Position numbers and translations under genes: made by a program
The notes under the pieces: model-generated
Database searches by the model: none
Seen by the model: the letters and a program-made list of their open reading frames with translations, nothing else
Told to the model about the DNA's origin: nothing
Origin: Basidiobolus meristosporus CBS 931.73
Lineage: Eukaryota; Basidiobolomycota; Basidiobolomycetes; Basidiobolales; Basidiobolaceae
Reading direction: 5' to 3'
Assembly (NCBI GenBank): GCA_002104905.1
Contig: MCFE01000165.1
Span: 1 to 64,000 of the forward strand
DNA: 64,000 nucleotides
Shown here: piece after piece, positions 55,869-64,000 of the stretch
How the letters are laid out: the number at the start of each line of letters is the position of its first letter
Position numbering within the stretch: the first letter of the stretch is position 1

Positions 55869-58800
55869 CTAAATGTTCATACTGACTAGTCCTAACTTTG
55901 ACCTAAGATATTCAAACTTGTCTCTAGCTAATGGTTTGGTAAATATGTCTGCAACCATATCATCTGTAGGACAGTAAACTAAGCTAACTAAGTTATTCTC
56001 TATAGCTTCACATATAAAATGATGCCTAATATCTATATGCTTGGTTCTAGCATGAAAAGTTGGATTTCTACCTAATTGTATACATCCTTGATTATCTTGA
56101 AATAAAGTAATAGGCATTTTTTGACATAGGCCTAAATCTGTAAAAGGTTTTCTTAACCACATTGCTTCTTTTGTAGCTTCACAGGCTGCTATATACTCTG
56201 CCTCTGTGGTGGAAAGTGCTATGGTTGGTTGCTTTCTTGAGTTCCATGAAATTGCTCTTTTGCAGTAAGCTCAGACTATCCCACAAGATCCTGCTCTGAA
56301 TCCTTATAAGTGTATCTTAAGCAGATATCAGCAATTCCTTTTAGGTATCTAAAAATCCGCTTAACTGCTGTAATATGATCAGATCCATAGTTCTGATTAT
56401 GTTGGCTAACAACTCCCACTGAATATGAGATATCTGGACGTGTTCCAAGCATGATATAAATCAGACTGCCGACCATAGACTGATAAGAAAAGTCAGGGCT
56501 TTCAGATGGTACCAAGCTCTCTTGATTTGATTGAGTTTTGACCAAGTAAAGGTTTGTCTCCATTGGGGTAACTGCCAGTTTACAGCCTTCCATTTGGTAC
56601 TTCTTTAGTATATCTTGAATATACTTGGATTGACTTAGGGTTATAGTCTGGGTACTTCTGTCTATGGAAAACTTAATCCCCATGTAGTTACTAAGTTCTC
56701 CTAGATTGGACATCTTGAACTCCTCAGATAGGCTGGATTTAGTCTCTTCCAATGTTTTTAGGTTATTGTGGGCTATAATAGGATCATCCACATATAGAGC
56801 TAATAGAGCTGGATTTGCTCTATCTGGCTTATAGTATATACTATAGTCAGCATCACTTCTTTTGAAACTCAAAGATTCCAAATAAGAATCTATCTTGCAA
56901 TTCCAAGCTCTTGGTGATTGTTTGAGACCATATAGTGACTTTTTGAGCTTGCAGACCAAATGGGGGTTATCTTGGTGAACAAACCCATCAGACTGGTCTG
57001 TATACATGGCCTCATCAAGTTCTCCACTCAAAAATGCAGCTTTGACTTCCATTTGAGGAATAAAAAACTTATTTGTGGCTGCAATAGCCAATATTAATCT
57101 GATGGAATTAAACTTGGCTACCAGTGCAAAGGTCTCAGTATAGTCAAGTCCTTTTGTTTGAGAAAATTCATTAGCTACAGGTCTTGCTTTGTATCCTTCA
57201 ATTGTACCATCAGCCTTGTATTTTGCCTTGAAGACCCATCTGCATCCAATTGATTCTTGGTTGATTGGTAATTTGACTAAGTCCCAAGTTTGATTTTCCA
57301 TCAGGGCCTGATATTCCTCAGTCATTGCAGATCTCCAAAACTTTGTCTGAGGGCTATTTACGGCCTCTTTTACAGTCTGGGGCTCATCAATATGGACCAA
57401 ATAGGCATAGGCTAAGTTTGTACCCTCATTGATATAGTAATTTGGATAATTTCTTGCCAGATTGGATCTCCAGGCATTTGATACTGGAATGATCACTTCT
57501 GGGATATTCCTGGGCAATGATTCTGGCTGAACCATTGTTGTAGAGTCACCAGGAGTGAAAAAATTTTAATTATTTTGCTCTGATTCAATCCTGACAATTG
57601 GTGGACTTGAGATCAAATTTTTGTCATTATCTGATGTTGTTTTTTGTGAGAATTTTGAGTTTTCATCAAACAACACATCCCTGGACTTGATCAGCTTTGT
57701 TGCTTTTGTATTGTAGAGTCTGTATGCCTTACTCTCATTGCAGTAGCTCATAAATATGCATTTCACACTTTTTGGCTCAAATTTTGACTGATTTCCAGCT
57801 TGTTTTTTGGCATATGCTGCACAACCAAATATTCTTAGATCTTCTGCACTTGGTCTGTATCCATACCATGCTTCAAATAGGAGTAGAATCACAAAGTATT
57901 CTGTTATAACTCCTATTTTTAAGGTATACAGCACTGGCAACTGATTCTGCCCAAAAATCATAGGATAATTTTTGATCATGGATCATAGATCTTGCCATAT
58001 TAATTATTGATCTGTTAGCTTGCATTCAGCTACTTCATTTTGCTGTGCAGAGTATATTACAGTAGTCTCTTGCTTTATCCCATGAATTTTGCAGAAGTGG
58101 ATGAAGAGTTTTGAGGTATATTTTCCACCATTGTCAGAGAGTACTTTCTTGATCTTTTTGCCAGTTTCTCTCTCCTACCATAGGCTTTAAACTCCCTGAA
58201 CTTAGACAGAGCTTCTTCCTTTCTCTCCATGAAGTAGACCCATGTGTATCTTATATAATCATCAATAAAAGTGAATAAATACTTCATCCTGCCTAAGGAT
58301 AAATTTTGCATAGGTCCACACAGATCTGAGTGAATTAGATCTAATTTTTTCTTAGTTTTGATTAACCCAGAGCTCTTGAACGGTTGTCTGGCTTGTTTCC
58401 CATATATGCAGGCTTCACAGTGCTCCAAATTAGCTGGGGGATCAATTATCACTCCAGAAATTAGCTGATTTTTGATCATTTTGCGCAAATAATTAAAATT
58501 GATGTGTCCAAATCTCCTGTGCCAAAGCATTGGTGTTTCTTCATTTAAGTTACTTTTATTGGTTTCCAGATTTGATGGAAAATAAGTTAACTGGTATAAA
58601 TTCTGATCTCTGATGCCTGAAGCAATATGGGCACCATTTTGATCAGTGATCCTGCATCCAGAATTGTCAAAACTAAAACTGAGTCCTTCCGCTGTGGCCT
58701 TGCTTACAGAGAGTAGGTTCTTGGCTATTTCTGGTACATAGAGTACTTCTTTAAAGGTCAGTGTATGGCTTCCTTCACTGCTTCTTAAGGTTTACTTGGA

Positions 58801-59763
58801 TAGTTCCTTCTCCCACTGCATGAAGTGTTCTATTGTCACCCATGAAAACCTTGTTAATTGGAATTTCTTGATATCGGGTAAAAAGTTCTTTTTGGTGTGT
58901 AAAGTGTTGAGATGCTCCAGAGTCAATATACCACATCTGAGAATCCTTGTTTGTGGTAATACTTAGTGCAGTTGTGAATAGTCTATCTTAAATTGCTGCA
59001 GCATTTCCATATTCAGGCTTCTTTTGCTGATTATCTTTCTTTTGAGACACTGGGCTGATGTGTGTCCTTTCCTTTTGCAGTAGTAACAAAACAGGTTGCT
59101 GTTGCCTTTGTAAAGTATTGGGTACCTCCTTTGTTGGTTATCATTTCATATTAAAGCATTTTCTTCTTCCTTCTTATTGGCACTTGTTTTTCTTAATTCT
59201 TCATCCAGGAGCCTTCCATATTTGTATTTTAAGGTCAAATCTTCAGTTCTGGACTCTAGGGCTGATACAAGGCCCTGGTACTTGTTTGTCAGGCTATTCA
59301 GGATGGTAACTATCATATTCTCATCAGTAGTTGGTATGCCCACAGATTCCATCTCATCTACCAGCAGGGTATTTCTGTTAATTAGATTTTTCATTTCTTC
59401 TCCTGGCAGCATCTTTGTAGTAAAGAATTTTTGTCTCAGATACATTTTCTTAGCAGCTGAACATGACTCCAAGGTGTCTTCTAATGCCTTCCAGGCATTC
59501 TTTGCCGTTTTTGCTCTTGAGCATTGAATTAGCAATTTGTCTTTAGCATTAAGGCAAATGCAGTTAAAGGCACTTTGTTCTTTCTTCTGGTACTTCAAGG
59601 CTTCCTCTCCCACGTTTTTAGGAGGGCATTCTTCTCCCATGACATTATCCCAAAGGCTTCTTTCTTGTAGCAGCATCCTCACTTTCACCTACCACACTTG
59701 GTAGTTTGATCCATCCAACTTTTCAACAGAGAGAAAAATTCCAGTAATAGCAGTAGTGGACAT
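55869..59763 (-). pseudogene. Gag-Pol of copia C, broken
   Basis: ATG at 59763 (MSTTAITGIFLSVEKL). A TAG follows YQVW (about 59689), then Gag is open to 59146. Integrase lies at 57566-58530 with shifts (HRRFGHINFNY, IDDYIRYTW). The largest intact piece is 56276-57535 (419 codons): linker and RT, in which YVDDPI replaces YVDDLI of copy A. RNase H is split by a deletion of about 100 bp near 56265 and ends at 55869. The zinc knuckle region near 59060 is also shifted. Inactive. Confidence 0.9.
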
Positions 59764-59794
59764 TGCAGCAAGTGCCAGCTTGGAGCTCATAACC

Positions 59795-60144
59795 TGTTGT
59801 AAGAGTCTTGGAGATATTGGATGTGATTGGGAGGACAAGTAGATTATGTGGTTTTCAGTTAATAAGTTATTGAATGTAAAAGTAGTATTTATACTTTTAC
59901 CTGGTCTTGGCATAAAAAGCATGTAGAATAGGTTAAGGAAGGTCCCAAGAACATGTGTGCAAAGTCTGGGGCTGTTTGGACAACTTTGAGAATTTTCATG
60001 TTCTGGGTACCTGGTATTTTGGTGAAAATATTCTAGGTAAATCCCAACAAGGAATTTTGGTCAGTATTCTCTAGGATTTGAAGGTGATGAACTAATTGAC
60101 TAAGTTAGGTGAATATTTAGGTGGAAATACAAATTTTTACAACA
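59795..60144 (-). repeat. 5' LTR of copia C
   Basis: 350 bp, TGTTGTAAGAGTCTTGG to TTTTTACAACA. Confidence 0.92.
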
Positions 60145-60149
60145 GAACA

Positions 60150-60938
60150 AAGCAAATACAGTACCTGTGGTTAAAGACCAGCAAGTGGCTGTCTTAGCAT
60201 CACCACCAATCATATATTAGCAAGCATGTTGTCAGCTCATACCAAAGCATTGAGGAGGCAGTTAGGTGCAATGGCAGATAGGATAGAGGCAATGGCTCAG
60301 AGAAGTCAGGAAATAGTCCAGAGACAGGAAAAGTTGATAATAAGTGTAGAGGAATCCATATCCCACTTAGAGAAAGCAGTATCTTTGCTTTAAAGATGGA
60401 ATCCAAGCAGCTCAATTTCACAGCCAAGTACTGAGTCATTTTCTAGATGTGCAGCAGAGGGACACTATACAGTCATTGAGGTACATCAGCAGTGCCTAAA
60501 GATAAAGCCCACAGATAAACATATTACAGCATGGGAGGGAAAAGCTGTAGTGCATATACAAAGCCTAAAAGTCAAAACACAATGAAGATCCAAGGAGCCA
60601 CTGAGGGCAATGATGAGGAGTGGGCTAATATTAAAGAAGCATCTATTCAAAGAAGCAGTGAAGAACCTGTTAGTATTAAAAACCAGTGGCTACTTCAGGA
60701 GTCCATCATAGCTTGGACTGAGAGCTCAAAACCAGTTGGAAAGAAATGTCAGGATGCCTGTGGAGTGCCAGCAAGGGACTGGCAGTTCAAAACAGATGCA
60801 TCAAAGCAGTATTTATCCAGGACAAATATAGCTCAAAACAAGAAGCACTCAGACAAAGTAGCAATGAAAGAACTGGGAGTGATAAAGGAAAAGGTAAAGA
60901 AACACAGTCTACCCATGCTGGAGACCAAGGAGCGTTAG
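60150..60938 (+). pseudogene. Divergent Plavaka ORF, copy 3, part after copia C
   Basis: 60150-60560 matches 41400-41800 of copy 2 (gaccagcaagt.gct, gttgtcagctcataccaaagc). The frame 60531-60938 is open for 135 codons, Lys/Glu/Ser-rich (EGNDEEWANIKEAS), and extends past the point where copy 2 is cut by copia D. Function unknown. Confidence 0.5.
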
Positions 60939-61270
60939 TAAAAAGCTTCAGTACTTGCCAATTTATGCTGTAAGCCTGGAACAGACTGAATCCAATCATA
61001 GCCAGGAAGATTTACTAACAAGAAACACTGTTTTCACAAGATTTGGAGGTGCAGCCAGATGAGCCACACTCCAGTGATGCAGATGAGTCTGCAGATAGAG
61101 GTAATTTTCCTATCAAAGCCTTCATATTTTCCATTGTAGACAGAGTGGAGATCCTAGTGACCAACAAGGCAACAATATCAATAACCTGAAAGGTTGCTAC
61201 AACTAAAATTTCAGTAGAAACAAATCAATTACTATGTATGAAAACTACAAGAGGTGGCCAGATCTGGAGG
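60939..61270. other. Unassigned repeat sequence
   Basis: No recognisable domain. Short open stretch AFIFSIVDRVEILVTNKAT at about 61118-61174 on the plus strand. Confidence 0.35.
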
Positions 61271-61525
61271 TATGATGTGAAAAAGAAGCAATAGCCAATC
61301 AATGAACACAAATGTAGGAGACAATATAGTGTCCAGGATCAGAAAGTGAGAGCATTGGCAGACACCCAATCAAATGCCACCTACAGATTGTTGTGGTGAA
61401 ATACTTTGACTAAGTTTTTTGTTAAATCTGGGCTATAATTACTCACTGTGGTCTTTGAACAGTGTCTTTGCATGATGTCCTGATGGGATCAATACCTCTT
61501 AGTCACAGAACCTGTGAAGGCTGTT
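61271..61525 (+). repeat. Left arm of an inverted repeat (R2-related)
   Basis: About 240 bp; reverse complement of 62632-62885 (agccaatcaatg, gtgagagca, gttaaatctgggctataatta, atctcttagtcacag-like). Also similar to 51120-51390 after the gypsy relic. Confidence 0.75.
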
Positions 61526-61946
61526 TAACAAGATCATCACAATTATTTGGCATACCAATAGTGCAGTTTGGTAAGTTATGGCAGTTCTGCTCTTTACTGA
61601 ACATGATGTCTTGGTATAGAGTGGTCTTGTTATGAAGGCTGACATAGTTGATAAGCAGCTGACTGCAGTGTGCCACTCTCTCTTGGAGCTCATTATCCAG
61701 CTCTTTGGGACACCCACATACCCTTGGTTCATTAGTTGGACACTGATGTTTGGATGAATCCAGGAAGTATTGCTGTTGAAGGCTACTAAGCTCTACATTT
61801 GTATCAGGCAATGCATTATTCATTTCAGGCACAGCACATCCAAGCCCTCCCCAGTTCTTAATACAGAGGCTAATGAGTTTTAAGAAGTGCTTAAATTGCA
61901 GAAACAAATGGTCAAACTGTTGCTTATATATGATGAAGCAGAGCAT
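61503..61946 (-). CDS. Unrecognised ORF between inverted-repeat arms
   Basis: 147 codons from ATG to stop, beginning MLCFIIYKQQF and Cys/Asn/Leu-rich (CPTNEPRVCGCPKELDNEL). It is unusually long for this stop-rich zone but matches no family I know. A second short frame (62089-62298) lies upstream on the same strand. It could be a fragment of the protein carried by the inverted-repeat unit. Confidence 0.25.
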   Translation of the reverse strand: MLCFIIYKQQFDHLFLQFKHFLKLISLCIKNWGGLGCAVPEMNNALPDTNVELSSLQQQYFLDSSKHQCPTNEPRVCGCPKELDNELQERVAHCSQLLINYVSLHNKTTLYQDIMFSKEQNCHNLPNCTIGMPNNCDDLVKQPSQVL

Positions 61947-62631
61947 TCATCCATCTTTAAGTATCAAACAACTTTAGCTTTAAGCTGGGAGTCATGGATA
62001 CTGAAGAGCATGCTCTAACATATTTGGGACTGTTACTAGTGGTTGATAATAGCACTAGCTTGATCTTGACTATGGTGAAAATATAGCCTCATCCATCTAG
62101 GAAAAAGTGACACCAGTGAGGGTGATGGTGAAGTTGCTCAGTGGTCCAGAGTAGTCCTGACTTGCAAGTTAGCTTCCAGCTATTAAATGATACCAAAAGG
62201 TTCATTATATTGTTGGAGACCTGCACAGGTGTGTCTGGCACATGCTGAGCAAATTGAGCACAACAATGCTTTGACATGCCCTTTGGGATAAAAAACATTA
62301 TGCTCTGCTAATACTCAATTTCAACATGTGTCTTGTTAAATATCTTCATAAACACAATTGGTCTTTAAGCCACAGCTATTGGCTGCGGCTTTTCTATTTC
62401 TGATGACTCTATGAGTTAAATAATTGTGCAAGATTCATAAAGGGTGCGCTAATATCAGTATGAAAGCTCACAATTGACTCTAGGGCCATAGTTAAATCTT
62501 TTGGCACAAGCTCAAACAGGTCCAACATTGCTTTATCAGGCCCTTACTGCACAGGTAAGCTGCAGGGATGGATGTTGCCACAGTTATACTCATGATTGGT
62601 ACCCTGGAAGAAATAACTTGGCTAATCCTGC

Positions 62632-62885
62632 CAAAAGGCCATCACAAAGTTAAGATCTGTGACTAAGAGATATTGATCCCATGAGGACACTGTGCAAAGA
62701 CCGTTAGAAAATAATTATAGCCCAGATTTAACAAAAAACTTAAAAAAGGTTTTTCATCACAACAATCCATAGGTGGCTTTTGATTGGGTTAATGCCTGTG
62801 CTCTCACTTTCAGATCCTGAACACTGTATTACCTCCTACATATGTGCGCATTGATTGGCTGTTGCATCTTTTCACACCCTACTTC
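62632..62885 (-). repeat. Right arm of the inverted repeat (R2-related)
   Basis: Partner of 61271-61525 and direct lead-in to the R2 tandem units. Confidence 0.75.
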
Positions 62886-63890
62886 TTGACTCAACCACTT
62901 CTCTTATTTTTCATGCTTACAAATAGATTAATTTCCATTATAGCTTCAGTTGTAACTTCATTGTCAATTTTTATGACCTAAATAAGTCCCATTACTACAA
63001 ACCAACACTAAGCTCCACCCCACACTCAGTATGTAACACCATTAAAATTCACTCATCAATAAATATTTTTGCTGTAATACTATATTTACATGACTCCAGC
63101 AGGAACCCAATGGCTTTATGCCACTGTTCAATCACTGGTTCTCATACATCCTGGTCTTCAGCCAGCACTGCAATGTCTGGCACCTCTTCTACTAGTCTTT
63201 GCAGTAGATTCTTGCAATATTCAGGTGGACTCTCTTAGGCACTACTCTTGGAGAAGTGCGCAACCACCCGGTATGCCTATTAGTGCTCCCAAATTCCAAC
63301 ATAGGCATTGTGATTGTCTCTGAGCAACAATGCATAAGTGGCTTATGATTAGCCCTCTGCCAATTCTCAACCTTTCTAATTGCATAGACTCATTTGCCTC
63401 CTATGTTAGTGTACATTGCTTGCCTGTTGCCTCTTTGTCACACTTCTTACCTCCTGATTCAACCATTTCTTCTACTTGCCATATATGTGAGCTGATTTAT
63501 CTTCATTGGAGCTTCATTTGTACCTTGATAACCAACCATATTGATCTATACAGGTCCTCATATCCAACTGTAGCTTTAGGCCCAGCCCTTCCCTCAACCA
63601 GTAACTCTATTAAAATCTACCATTTGTCAATGTTTCTGCCATGGCACTCTTTTTCCCTGATTTTGGTGGGAACACTGTGGCTTTATGGCAATGTTCATTT
63701 GCTGGCTCCCATGTGTCATGGTCTACCACTGGCACAGCCAGCTCTAGCACTCTAGTTGCCAGTCTTTGCAATCAATCATTGCAAAATTCAAGCATATGTT
63801 TTTGAACACTTCTTTTGAAGAAGCTCTGCACCCTTTTGGTATGTCTATTGATACTCCAAAATTCCACGGTAGGCATTGTGATAGTCTCTG
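62760..63890. repeat. Two tandem R2 units of about 565 bp
   Basis: Unit 1 starts aacaatccataggtggctt (62760) and unit 2 aacaatgcataagtggctt (about 63328). Shared landmarks at the same offset include attaaaat.cac/tacc, ggctttatg.ca and cattgtgat.gtctctgag. Copy 1 of this unit is at 36786-37776. Each copy has a related minus-strand reading (EV.DIAVLAEDQD, LELAVPVVDHDTWE). Confidence 0.75.
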
Positions 63891-63993
63891 AGCTCTTGAC
63901 ATTGCTACTTTGTCTGTTGCAGGAATCTCCACTCTTTCCAAAATGGAGGAAGTGGGGGCATGGTAGACTTATTGCTTTTGTTTGCAACCTCAT
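63744..63993 (-). other. R2 minus-strand peptide region at the window end
   Basis: The reading frame WSINRHTKRVQ..FKRS parallels WNTNWHTKRLQ..FKIS of the copy at 37100-37340. It is broken by stops, and sequence continues beyond the window. Confidence 0.4.
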
Positions 63994-64000
63994 CTACCTG

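Larger units (their letters stand above)
55510..60144 (-). mobile_element. Ty1/copia retrotransposon C, full length
   Basis: 4635 bp with LTRs 55510-55857 and 59795-60144, flanked by a 5-bp duplication GAACA (55505-55509 and 60145-60149). PBS is the complement of 59776-59794 and the PPT lies beside the left LTR. The LTRs differ at about 20 of 350 positions by eye. The empty site is visible in Plavaka copy 2 near 41393. Confidence 0.95.
51511..61260 (-). mobile_element. Plavaka/CMC DNA transposon, copy 3, split by copia C
   Basis: The left end (tactgtatgaaagatatattgg) matches the CACTATGAAAAA end of copy 2. A roughly 765-bp segment is tandemly duplicated inside it (51836-52500 and 52597-53290). 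Transposase blocks on the minus strand lie at 53200-54860, and the divergent plus-strand ORF begins near 55255. It is interrupted at 55510-60144 by copia C and continues to about 60950. The right boundary is uncertain. Confidence 0.75.

Overview
The window comes from a nuclear genome of a filamentous fungus. The evidence is short (about 46-96 nt) GT-AG introns with CTAAC-like branch points, fungus-typical genes (a Chs7-type chitin synthase export chaperone, a Uds1-domain coiled-coil protein, Ser/Ala-rich proteins with GPI-type tails), and relics of Plavaka-type transposons, a fungal group. The animal-like TFIP11 homologue, the HNMT-like methyltransferase and the alpha-tubulin hint at an early-diverging lineage rather than Dikarya, but I cannot assign a phylum from sequence alone.

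Left part (1 to about 26.4 kb) is an ordinary gene-dense compartment with frequent CpG. In order: a partial HNMT-like methyltransferase (-), an MFS transporter (+) with a decayed tandem copy, a TFIP11/Ntr1 spliceosome-disassembly protein (+), two adjacent small secreted GPI-type proteins (-), an alpha-tubulin with an intronless coding region (-), a Uds1-domain protein (-), Chs7 (-) divergent from an M14 carboxypeptidase (+), an ARF1 GTPase (-), the SNARE Sec20 (-), a homeodomain protein (-) and an inositol hexakisphosphate kinase (+). Several join into secretory and cell-wall biology (Chs7, ARF1, Sec20, GPI proteins). Most are multi-exon, so the exon structures given here were reconstructed by hand from splice signals and protein-family continuity.

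Right part (about 26.5 to 64 kb) is a CpG-poor nest of transposable elements with no intact host gene that I can recognise. Four Ty1/copia elements of one family (A, B, C, D; full length about 4.63 kb with about 348-bp LTRs) sit inside older repeats. These are two long and one fragmentary copy of a Plavaka/CMC DNA transposon with CACTA-like ends, a Ty3/gypsy relic plus a solo gypsy LTR, a recurrent unit of about 565 bp called R2 here, and a 736-bp palindromic foldback element inside copia D. Comparing copies inside the window gives target-site duplications and empty sites for several insertions, so the order of events can be read: Plavaka and R2 are oldest, the copia and gypsy insertions came later, and a solo LTR and the foldback then landed inside copia elements. 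All transposon coding regions carry stops or frameshifts.

I do not see a clear new enzymatic system. The observations most worth checking are a possible 3-nt microexon in the transporter, a 139-bp direct duplication exactly flanking copia A, the foldback palindrome, a divergent accessory ORF carried by both Plavaka copies, and a recurrent minus-strand peptide in R2.
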